Shown here: one piece after another, positions 10,824-19,417 of the stretch | Layout: every line of letters begins with the position of its first letter | Position numbering within the stretch: the first letter of the stretch is position 1 | Source: Oscarella lobularis | Lineage: Eukaryota > Porifera > Homoscleromorpha > Homosclerophorida > Oscarellidae | Assembly (NCBI RefSeq): GCF_947507565.1 | Contig: NC_089179.1 | Location: forward strand, 682,001 to 746,000 | Length of the DNA stretch: 64,000 nt | Reading direction: 5' to 3' | Position numbers and translations under genes: made by a program | Notes under the pieces: generated by a model | Database searches by the model: none | Seen by the model: the letters and a program-made list of their open reading frames with translations, nothing else | Told to the model about the DNA's origin: nothing

Positions 10824-11535
10824 GTGTGCGGCGGATATGACTGAAGCGATTTTGCAGCTCCTTTTATCCCTTGGCTTCTTCCGGGAGCGCTTCCGGGGAC
10901 TGATAGGCACATTACATCACCTATAATCTGTACTCAGCTGGATGAGAAATTTTCCCCATTACCCAACTCTATTTTCTAAAGGTTGCTTGGCGTGGGAAAC
11001 GAGATAAGCGCGACTCCTGCGACCACGCCTGGGGTGCGTGGACAAATTGATTGGATTCCGACGAGTACATACTTTTCCTAAGGAATTCACTTCTTAGGGT
11101 TCTTTTGGCAGACAAGGTACCGCGTCGAGCACTTGCTATTCTCGTGCACCAAAAGTTCCCATTGACCGGAAGTGGTCAACATTTGGGAGTGGCCACGTGA
11201 ATCCAACGTGCCTTTCCGAGAAGGAAATACTCCGCGCGCGTGCCGTTATTTATATAGTGTCCAAAAGACTTCCAAAATTCATGACGTATGCGTAGTACGA
11301 AGGGGGAAGTGCGCTGTTCAGAGTAGGAAACTCAGCTCACTCTCCGTCTCATGAATCAAGCTGATTGAGTGATTGACTGATTGATTGACGGCTACTTATG
11401 CAAATGAAAATCCTTTCTGAAGAAGCGTTTCACCATTCTCAGAATCCCTAATGTATTCAGTGGAAATCTCTTTATCTCCCCCCCCCCCCCCCCCCCCCCC
11501 CTGTATACGTAACATACATACATACACAAGTTCAA
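10824..11535. other. Intergenic, protease 5' flank to PHKG 3' end
   Basis: No coding exon recognised. It contains the likely promoter of the protease gene, a 24-base poly-C tract at 11478-11501, and short TGAT/TGAC-type runs near 11360-11395. The PHKG 3' UTR probably lies at its right end. Confidence 0.5.
11478..11501. repeat. Uninterrupted 24-base poly-C tract
   Basis: A homopolymer C run just beyond the PHKG stop codon. The G-rich complement is the sense strand of PHKG, so it could lie in its 3' UTR and form G-quadruplex. Length is prone to sequencing error. Confidence 0.85.
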
Positions 11536-13193
11536 CTAGTACGGATGAAACGATTCAAGTTTAAGCGAAGCGTGAGGCGACGATCCCGAATACTTGAACA
11601 ACTCCGTTTTGGGTTGATTCTCGAATAGGGTCGCTCGATTCTGATTGTCGCCACGCTTCACCCAGTGACCGTAGATCTTGAACGCGCACTCGTCAATCAG
11701 CTTTCGCATAAACCGATAACGATAGGGCGCCGAGCTGATGCTCATCAGACTAACGGGTGCCTCTTGAACGTGCCCAATCGTCATAGTAAACAAAACGGCG
11801 AGTATGTAAACTTTGAATTTGCGTCGAGGCGAAAACTCCTGCTCACTTCGTTGCTAAGAGATTATAATAATTTCCCCTGTAGAAGTCTCAACCTAATCCT
11901 CATCCTTTTTTTCTTACTAGTGATATGGTCATCCATGGATGATTGAGTGCTTCGACAGCAGAAAGGCGTTTCGTTGGATCCAAGCAGAGAAGCTGCCGTA
12001 TGAGATCCTTTGCTCCGTCGCTGATGTCGTCCCACTCGGGACTGGAAAACTTATACTTGCCTTCCATGATCGAGCGCAGCATCACCATCTGCTTTCGATG
12101 CCAAAACGGCGGAAAGCCGGCAAGCCTAAGAGATTGCAGGAATAAAGGCAAAAAAATTGAGCCAATAAATTGACGTACATCGTGTACATAATGACGCCAC
12201 ATGCCCACAGGTCAACCTCATTATCATAGCCAGGAGCGAAGAAGTCGACAGTGCATCGAAGCATCTCCGGAGCCAAGTAAGCCGGCGTGCCACACAGGTC
12301 TAGAAATCGTACGAGTCCCCCAGGCTCAATAGATACGCGTTCCCTACAAACCCCTTAGCGTGACTCCCCGGTATGGCGTGGCAAAACCGAAGTCAGACAG
12401 CTTCACTTTCATATCAGCATCCATCAAAATGTTCTCGGGCTATAGGTCACATGGTAATTGGCCCCGGCGTTCTCTTCTCGGCCTTTCTCACCTTCAGGTC
12501 TCTGTGAACATAGCCGCGTTCGTGTATGTGTTGCACGGCCGCGAGCAATTCCCTCATGATTGTCCTGCAAAATGAGTAAGAATCAGGCAAGAGGAAGGCA
12601 TCCCGTTGCAGTGCACACAATCACCTCGTTTTCTTCTCTGACAGGCGAATGACTTTCGTTAGGTAATCAAACAGTTCCCCACCTTGGGCTCTGATGGGAT
12701 GGATAGATAGATAGATAGATAGATAGATAAAACTGATGTCAAAAATCATTTTTCTGACTCACAGCTCAAAGATCAGAAAGAAGAAGGCCGACGATTCGAA
12801 GCTGTCTTTCAAACTGACTACGTGTGAACGCACGATCGAGACGGTGTCAATGTATATGGAAACGAGTCTCTTACCGATGTGCTTGTGGGGACAGACGTCT
12901 TCCAACGCTCGAATCTCCTCCTTTATCGCTCTCTCGATGTCGGGATCCTGCGTTTTGTCGACGATCTTCACGGCGAACATTTCGCCCGTCGTTTTCGACG
13001 TGCACTTTCGCACAACGCTCGACAAACCTCTACGAAGGAGATGAAAAAATGCGAAACAAATAAACGGAGAAGACGCCCACTGTCCGAGAATGTCCCCAGC
13101 ATCGTAGTGCGCGTAAAACTCGGCGTCGGCCCGGTGTGCCGAGCTAAATTCCTCGTCAGCCTCGCCCGTCGTGTGCACCATAGACAAAGTCAC
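11536..13193 (-). CDS. PHKG: Phosphorylase b kinase gamma catalytic subunit
   Basis: A multi-exon Ser/Thr kinase read from 13193 leftwards: 13193-13081 ([15 protein letters not shown]), 13029-12875 (GLSSVVRKC glycine loop region, AVKIVDK with the ATP lysine), 12817-12763, 12690-12625, 12565-12492 (HRDLK), then [42 protein letters not shown], and a last part ending at 11536. The C-terminal tail ([35 protein letters not shown]) matches the calmodulin-binding regulatory tail specific to phosphorylase kinase gamma, which identifies the gene. The kinase phosphorylates and activates glycogen phosphorylase under calcium control. The join around 12330-12400, within the activation segment, is not clean: a conventional intron is hard to place and a 21-34 nt intron or sequence error is implied. 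The gene starts 78 bp from HPS4 on the opposite strand. Confidence 0.92.
12700..12729. repeat. (GATA)n microsatellite in PHKG intron
   Basis: Seven or so GATA/TAGA units. Read on the PHKG sense strand they are pyrimidine-rich (ATCT) and lie just before the acceptor at 12690. Confidence 0.85.
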
Positions 13194-13271
13194 GTGATTT
13201 GCGATCGCCGTAAGAACAAGACTCGCACACTATGAGGTAAAACGCTCCCGGCCTGGGTCGCGTCTTTCAGC

Positions 13272-14418
13272 ATGGCTTCTGCATCGGAATCGACCGCTTT
13301 CGGATCGTTCGGCGTCTCCTTCTTCATCTACGATCACTCGGCGCTGGTAAAGGAGTCGGACAAGATCGAAGACGCCGTCAAATTTTATCATCCGAAAGAG
13401 CAATTCCACCTGGTAGGATCATTCATTCGTTCGTCAGGAGTAGGCTTTTTCCAAGCCTTTTTCTTCCCACCCCCCTCGCGTGTCATGTCATGTGGTCGAT
13501 CGATGATGCGTCACACTGACTCCCTATGCTTTTTTGCAACGTTCTAGCCGAAGGTGAGGGAACGCTGCTCGCAAATAATCGGCATTACGGACGGAATTCT
13601 CAACCTGACCGGCTCGCGACCGAACATCCTAAGTTTGAAGCAGGAAAAATTCACACTCGTCTACGAAGACGTCTACGGACTGGTATGGTCGAGGAGAAGA
13701 GGGAAAAAAATGTCTCGTTATTAATTAATTAATTAATATTTTTTTCTAGGTACTGGCGGGAAAGGAGACGGAACCGGATGAACTCCTGCGACGACGCATG
13801 AAGCGACTATATGACTTGTTTGTCTTTTATCATGGAAGTTTGGGAAACGTGCTAAAAGTGAGGGGGAGGGGATTGATTAATTAATCAATTTATTCCTGCT
13901 TTTTTTGTAGCAAATGAAGAATAGTGATCAGGCGTTTGTTGACAAACTTGAGTTCGTATGGAAGCAGTACTATCGCGAGGAAAAGACGAGCACGAAAACG
14001 AAATTGGTGCGGAATCTTTTCAACGTGATAGACTTCGTCGAACTTCCAAAGGTCATTTTCAATAGCATTGAGAAAGAGAGGAAAAGAGTATTGTTCTTTG
14101 GCAGAACGGACGGCAATATTTCCTAAAAGCGTCGCAGATACTGCAGAGTAGCCAGAGGCGAGACGGAATCCTCGCCGGCTGTATCCTCTACGATAAGGAG
14201 TAACGACTCATTAGGAGTACGAAGAGAGACTAAATAGCAGCGATTTCTCCAGGGTCTTATGCACTCAACTCACGCCCAAACTCACAGCCAAAGTCTTAGT
14301 ATTTGCAAAGCGAACAGCAGGACAGGTGAGTAAGAGAGAATTCACGTGTTGATACTCTATGCTCTCGTCTCACAGAGACCGACTCATCCAATCAATACAG
14401 GTATTGTGCACTATGCAC

Positions 14419-14458
<40 letters not shown>

Positions 14459-16326
14459 TGCGTTTTCCAAGGCTTGGCGACCCTTCCGGGCTTCATCAAT
14501 CTCTACCCCGTCTATCTGCGACGCGACGAATACGATCATCTTGCCGGTCTGCGTCGTCGGGCGGGAAACGCGCCGAAAACGCTCTCGACAAAGATTCCCG
14601 TCGTTTCCGACACGCCGTCGACGTCGCCGTCGCCCGTGCCCGTCTGCTCGTCCATCTACACGCTCGATCGACGCCGGGATTCCAATTCTGGCTTGAACAG
14701 CGCCAGCAGCTCGGCGGCGAGCGCGAAAAACCCGAGTCCGGTGACGCCGCGTCGTTCTCGTCACCCCGCCTCGCCGTTGTCGACGCGGAAGAATCCGCGC
14801 ACGTCGTCGCCGTCGCCGAGGTCGCAACGTCGTGATCCGATTGAATCGACTTCGTCGCTTGTTGCCAACGGAAACGCTCATCCCGTAGCGGACCAAGTGG
14901 GGCGACAACCGAAAAATGAAATAATAGAGAGAAGCACGGTTCGAGTAAAGGAAGACGTCACGATAAATGAAGGCGAAGGAAGCGATCTAAAGGTCCCTAA
15001 ACCAACTTCGAATCGTCTGTCTCCTATTGGACCTACGTCGCTGCCGTCGTCGTTGTACGGTTCGTTCGATGCGCAAGCAGCGGCAACGCAAGGCGAGACC
15101 TTGCCACGGTCGGAGAATCCGAGTCGAGCGCAGTCGGTCGAGAGCAGCGAGAGCGTGTACCTTGATTGCAAGGCGGTTGTAGACAGCTCCGCTTCGCCGA
15201 GCCCCTTTGAGTCGAATAGATCCAATAGGTCACCTTCTGGTGTGCAGACCGACGCGAGACGTCGTTCGTGGGTTAGTGATGAGGTTAGCACGGAAGTCGT
15301 TCTCGTTGACGACGACGAAGAAGAAGAGACGGGGCAGCGGCCTGTCAAGAGAAGTCGATCGGGGGCTATTTCGCTGGTCGAGGAGGTTGATGCTGCGGTG
15401 GATCGAGGAGTCAAGACCGCTGCTGAAGGAAAGCAGCCGCCGCCGCCGCCACCGCCGCCACCGCCGCCGCCACCGCCTCCAGATAACAAAGTACGGCACT
15501 GAGATAATGATGATCATTCTTATAGTATGAAACGGCGGGTAGGTTGCTGGGTTTGAATCAGCTGTTCTCTACATTCAAGCTCCGGAACAGTCAAACATGG
15601 TTCTTGCCTTGTTGGCCGAGGAGACGCTGACTCAGGACGACGCCACTTTGCGATGTTTAGTGAGAACGATGGATGGGTTTGACTAAACAGATAGCTAATC
15701 TTTGTGTCAGTGGGAAGGTTCGCTGCCTCATCTCGCCGATCTTCAAGTGGAGATTAAAGCCTCTCTCACGTCAGTCCAACATCCAGTACGTATATGCATG
15801 AAGAGTCTGGCTCGAGAGACATCTTCTCGTCGTAGGGAACAATTAACCGATTTTTCTACGCCTCTTATAATGGATACGAACACACGTTAGACAGTAAGAT
15901 GGGTACTTGTGATTGGTTGTGTGACAAAACTGACTGTCTTTAGCAAATGCCTTTACTGCAAGCAACCGCTCATCAACAAACTTTCTCAAGGGTACGAAAC
16001 TAATGCATAACACTTTCCTAGTCGATTCATCAGTATCTGATGTGACGTTGAAGTAAGCAGGAGAACTTTTTCACGCGTACATAAAGTCAAAGCCTTTTTT
16101 TTCTAGAGCGTTTTCCGGGAACGTAACGTATGGACGACATTCCCTTCACAGAGAAGTCTACTTTCAAACGCGCAAAAGCGGTCAAGCGAGCAGAGTACAA
16201 AGCAGCAGCGTCTCTCCGGAGGCGAGAGAGGCGAAAAACGCCTCCGCCGACTCCGGCCAGTCATTCGGAATCGAGAGTACGGCGCGAAGCCAACTAGCCG
16301 AAGAACTTGGCTATTCGGTCTTTTAA
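13272..16326 (+). CDS. HPS4: HPS4-like BLOC-3 subunit (Rab32/38 GEF)
   Basis: Exons include 13272-13412, 13548-13682, 13750-13857, 13911-14051, a short exon ending near 14200, 14253-14325, a long one from about 14473 to 15490, and several small 3' exons to 16326. The N-terminal longin-type part (FFIYDHSALVKESDKIEDAV, VYFYHP-like KFYHP) and the segment SQILQSSQRRDGILAGCILY align with human HPS4. NMVLALLAEETLTQDDA matches the HPS4 C-terminal longin region (LVLSLLAEE). With HPS1, HPS4 forms BLOC-3, which activates Rab32/38 during biogenesis of lysosome-related organelles. The central exon is disordered, Ser/Pro-rich and ends in a 15-residue poly-proline run. The last exon frame was chosen by its match to the HPS4 C-terminus. 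Identity is moderately strong; some small exon joins are uncertain. Confidence 0.82.
14417..14458. repeat. (TA)n(GA)n dinucleotide repeat in HPS4 intron
   Basis: About 11 TA units followed by about 9 GA units immediately before the acceptor of the long HPS4 exon. A polymorphic microsatellite is expected. It displaces the usual pyrimidine tract. Confidence 0.9.
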
Positions 16327-16354
16327 AAAATTACTTGTGTAGGACTACTAGTAT

Positions 16355-16750
16355 CTACTTGGATTTATCTCGAAAGTAGCTCGCTAGCCTTTCTACGGCA
16401 TCGACGCACACGCTCGGTGTCATAGTCGCGCTATACGTCGCCGTGACGACGAATGTCGCCGTTTTCGTTGCGATCAGTCCGCCGCGCGACTTGCTTTTCG
16501 CGTAAATCGACGTTCGATCGGCGCGAACGCATTCGTAGCGAACGTCGCCGAAGACGAGACCGGTTTCGCGAAGCGACGATGGCGATTTGAAGGCGGCGAC
16601 GAGCTTGCGGCACTCGTCCGCGTCGACGGCGTATCCGATCGACGTCGCTTTGATGGAAGAGTCTTTTCGCTTGATTACAGCGCACTGTTCGACGTGCCCC
16701 GTTGCGATGAGAGAATCGTGGAGCAAATTCTGCAGCTGATTTAGAGACAT
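16355..16750 (-). CDS. PFN4: Profilin-4
   Basis: A 131-residue single-exon ORF with ATG at 16750. It aligns over its full length with vertebrate PFN4 from memory: LLHDSLIATGHVEQCAVI at the N-terminus, DVRYECVRADRTSIYAKS in the middle (the diagnostic YxCVRADxxSxYAK block) and PSVCVDAVERLASYFRDK at the end. Profilin-4 is a divergent, lipid-binding, largely testis-expressed profilin that lacks most actin and poly-proline contact residues and acts in sperm head and acrosome development. The tail faces the HPS4 3' end 28 bp away, and its start codon lies 77 bp from the SEFIR-Death gene on the other strand, suggesting a shared promoter. Confidence 0.93.
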   Translation of the reverse strand: MSLNQLQNLLHDSLIATGHVEQCAVIKRKDSSIKATSIGYAVDADECRKLVAAFKSPSSLRETGLVFGDVRYECVRADRTSIYAKSKSRGGLIATKTATFVVTATYSATMTPSVCVDAVERLASYFRDKSK

Positions 16751-16827
16751 GCAACCAAGGCAACGCCAACAAGAACAAGGAAGTCTAGCGCACTAGCGTC
16801 GCGGGCGTGGTGAGGGGTGGTGGCAAC

Positions 16828-17869
16828 ATGGCGGAGGCCGACGAGTCCGTCTTTCTCAGCTATACTCACTGTCCCCGTCTCAACGTCAAAGACTATGAAG
16901 AGAAGAGGCAGTTGAAGAGCAAACATAGAGAGTATGTGAAAGCGCTGGCGGTAACTTTACGCTGGCTCGGCGTCAACGCGATCGTGGATCAGTTCGTCGA
17001 AGACGACCCCCCTGAAAACTGGCCTATGTGGACGGAGACGCAGATAAAGAAGAGCAAGTGGGTACTCGTTATCTGCACCGAATCGTATTATCCTAGCGTG
17101 ACGGGAGCGAGGAAAGGCGACGAACTGCCTTCCGATAGAGGGGGCTCCTTCGAAGGACGCGTCATCTACAGCTTCCTAAACAGCAGCAAATCGGCAAGCT
17201 TCATTCCAGTTTTTCTTGTCGAAGGCAGAATAGAAGATGGCAGGAAAGAAAATCGGCAATCGTGGATACCACAAAGCATATCAGGAGCAACAGCTTACGA
17301 CCTTCACTTGCCGTTCCCGACTGACAAAAAATCGGCCATTGAACTTATTGAAAATCCGTCCAGTGAGGACTATCTCCATCGCCAGGACTTTTTAAAACTT
17401 TACAAACGACTGACAACGGATCCAGGAGCTCACAAATTGCCAGAACTTGGATCAAAAGTTGAACCAGTTTTGCCTGTGGTTCATAGCCAGCTTACATCAA
17501 TAGGAAGTTCAATTTCTGCTGATTCTCAAACCAAACTCAATCCAAGTAGGGGTCTATGTCATTATGATTCACACAGGCAGGTTTCAATGATTTTTAGGTT
17601 TAGATCCCAATAGTCGACTGACGCAGCGGCAGTCTCTCCGACTTGCCAAAGCGATGGGGAAAGATTGGAAGTCGCTTGCACGCACCTTGGGGTTTCAGGA
17701 TGGCGAAATAGATAATTTTGAGTATGTTGGGCGCGATGATCTCAAAGAGCAGGCATACAAAATGCTCATAGCGTGGATGCAAAAACAGGGCAGTCGATCG
17801 ACGTGGGTTCGGCTTGGCAAGGCCATGGAGGAAGCAGACCTTTTGCATTATAGCTATAGAGTCAATTGA
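16828..17869 (+). CDS. SEFIR-Death domain adaptor protein
   Basis: Two exons: 16828-17545 and 17598-17869, joined in phase 1; about 329 residues. Residues about 7-175 form a SEFIR domain (VFLSYTHCPRLN box 1; FVEDDPPENWPMWTETQI; KSKWVLVICTESYY; box-3-like SFIPVFLVEG), the IL-17-receptor/Act1 relative of TIR. Residues about 248-325 form a Death domain (RLAKAMGKDWKSLARTLGF, EQAYKMLIAWMQKQG). There is no signal peptide or membrane helix, so this is a cytosolic adaptor. SEFIR domains bind other SEFIR domains and Death domains recruit kinases or caspases, so it could couple an IL-17R-like receptor to a Death-domain complex. The MALT1-like gene at 48 kb also starts with a Death domain; a link is speculative. 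The first ATG after the upstream PFN4 promoter region was chosen. Confidence 0.88.
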
Positions 17870-18082
17870 TGACATCTCTCCCCTCTCCCCTCAACAATCA
17901 TACCTTGTACGTGTTTTGATTTCATTTTTGAACTCCCTTGATACGTATGTTTTCGTTTATAGTATCACGTGAAGTGCGCTCGTTCGTAAAACCTATTTAT
18001 AACCATTGGCAATCGTTGCACAACCTGATGCCATGGCCGGCTGAGGCGCGTATCTAATGCAAGCGTCATATAGTTCGTCAGA

Positions 18083-18897
18083 ATGGCTACAGGAGGTGAC
18101 GACACTCCCGCTCTGTTCAAATTTCCGCGAACGCGCCATCTATTCGACGCCGGCGGTCACGGCGTCTCTCGCGACGACCTGCTGATGGATCGAACCGAAG
18201 CGGATGCGTTCTATTCGAAACGAGGCGGTCGCCAGACCGTCGTGACGGTCGAAGAAAAGGTCGACGGCGCCAACTTGGGCATATCGATCTCGCCGAGCGA
18301 CTATCGGATCATGGTGCAGAATCGGGCCCACTACGTCAACTCGCAGACGCACAAACAGTTTGCGCTTCTCGACCAGTGGCTCGACGAGCACAGCGCCGCC
18401 CTCTTCGACGTCATCGAACCCGGACGACACGTACTGTTCGGCGAGTGGCTCTATGCCAAGCATTCGATTCACTACACGAGACTGCCCGGCTATTTTCTCG
18501 CGTTCGATATTTACGATCGAAAGGCGGGACGATTCCTGAGTCGACGCGCGAGAAATCGGCGGCTCGAGTCGTCTGGGATACCAACTGTGAGATTGATAGC
18601 TGAGTGTCCAATCAGAGATCAAAAGCACGTATGATTCATGTCTATTTACTCTTGCTTTCCTTCGATTGTTCCTCTATTCAGGTTTTACAGCTTCTTGATA
18701 GTCCATCGGGTTTTTATGATGGTCCTTGTGAGGGGCTCTATTTGAGGATTGATGATGATGTAGACCCGCAGAAGGAGAAGGAAGCAGATCATTTTCTGCT
18801 GCAAAGAACCAAAGTGGTAAGGCCGGACTTTCTGCAGCAAATTGAAGAGCAGTGGACAAGGCAGAAACTCACGAAAAACATAGTGGTTTTTCATTAA
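18083..18897 (+). CDS. T4 Rnl2-type RNA ligase
   Basis: Two exons: 18083-18628 and 18682-18897; about 253 residues. All nucleotidyltransferase motifs are visible in order: motif I EEKVDGANLG (the Lys that becomes AMP-linked, KxDG), Ia-like QNRAHYVNS, motif III LFGEWLYAKHSI and FDIYD (IIIa), motif IV EGLYLRID (EGxxxR), motif V RTKVVRPDF (KxxR). This is the ATP-dependent RNA ligase family 2 core, which seals 3'-OH/5'-phosphate RNA ends. No separate C-terminal domain is seen. Such stand-alone ligases occur sporadically in animals, protists, bacteria and viruses. It could act in RNA repair or tRNA healing, but the substrate is unknown. It is convergent with the FLASH-like gene, 110 bp away. Confidence 0.9.
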
Positions 18898-19007
18898 TTA
18901 AATAAGTTATGTGTACGATTCTGTTTTCTCTTCTTCTTCATTATCTCTTCTCTAGGCTACATTATAAAGGTCACGTTTTTTTTCAGAAAGCCTGTGCATC
19001 TAGTTAA

Positions 19008-19357
19008 TTACATTTGGTTAAGTCGTCTGATTTCGTTGTCTTTTCTCTCAATTTCCAACTTTGCCGTTCTATACAGGCACGAGATGTTTTTCTTCAAGGC
19101 GACATTCTGTTCTTTCAATACAATGTTCTGGAAAATTGCCCTTTGATAGATTCCCTCATAAGAAATCAATATCTGCACCTCTTTCCTTAGCCTAGCCGCT
19201 TCCAATTTCACAGCGTCCAAATCTGCCTTTATCTGACAAACGAACAGACGGTTAAGACGTATCAATTGCAAAGCAAACCGACTTCAACGTAGGAGACTTC
19301 CTGCGAGTCTTCCTCTCTCAAATCTCCGTACAGATCGTCTTCAGTAATCGAGTCCAT
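19008..19357 (-). CDS. Small FLASH/CASP8AP2-like N-terminal coiled-coil protein
   Basis: Two exons: 19357-19283 (25 codons, acidic, DDLYGDLREED) and 19232-19008 (74 codons plus stop), joined in phase 0; about 99 residues. The second exon is a coiled coil whose end (ALKKNISCLYRTAKLEIERK) closely resembles, from memory, the coiled coil near the N-terminus of FLASH/CASP8AP2 ([20 protein letters not shown]), including the following DNEI. In vertebrates that region binds NPAT and LSM11 in histone pre-mRNA 3' processing at the histone locus body; FLASH itself is about 2,000 residues. Here the ORF stops right after the coil and the convergent RNA ligase leaves no room for more, so either FLASH is minimal in this animal or this is a paralogue. 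The start codon is 60 bp from that of copine on the opposite strand. Confidence 0.65.
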
Positions 19358-19417
19358 CGTCAGTCTCACGTGGGCCAGATACCCGGACAAATTCCGCACA
19401 GTCCAGCGGAAGCCCCC

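Noticed and set aside
10824-10910. Upstream in-frame Met for the serine protease (29 extra residues)
   Set aside because: The extension is highly basic and would hide the signal peptide that begins at 10823.
14474-14835. Alternative frame of the long HPS4 exon as a separate gene
   Set aside because: The chosen frame connects by phase to recognised HPS4 exons; the alternatives do not.
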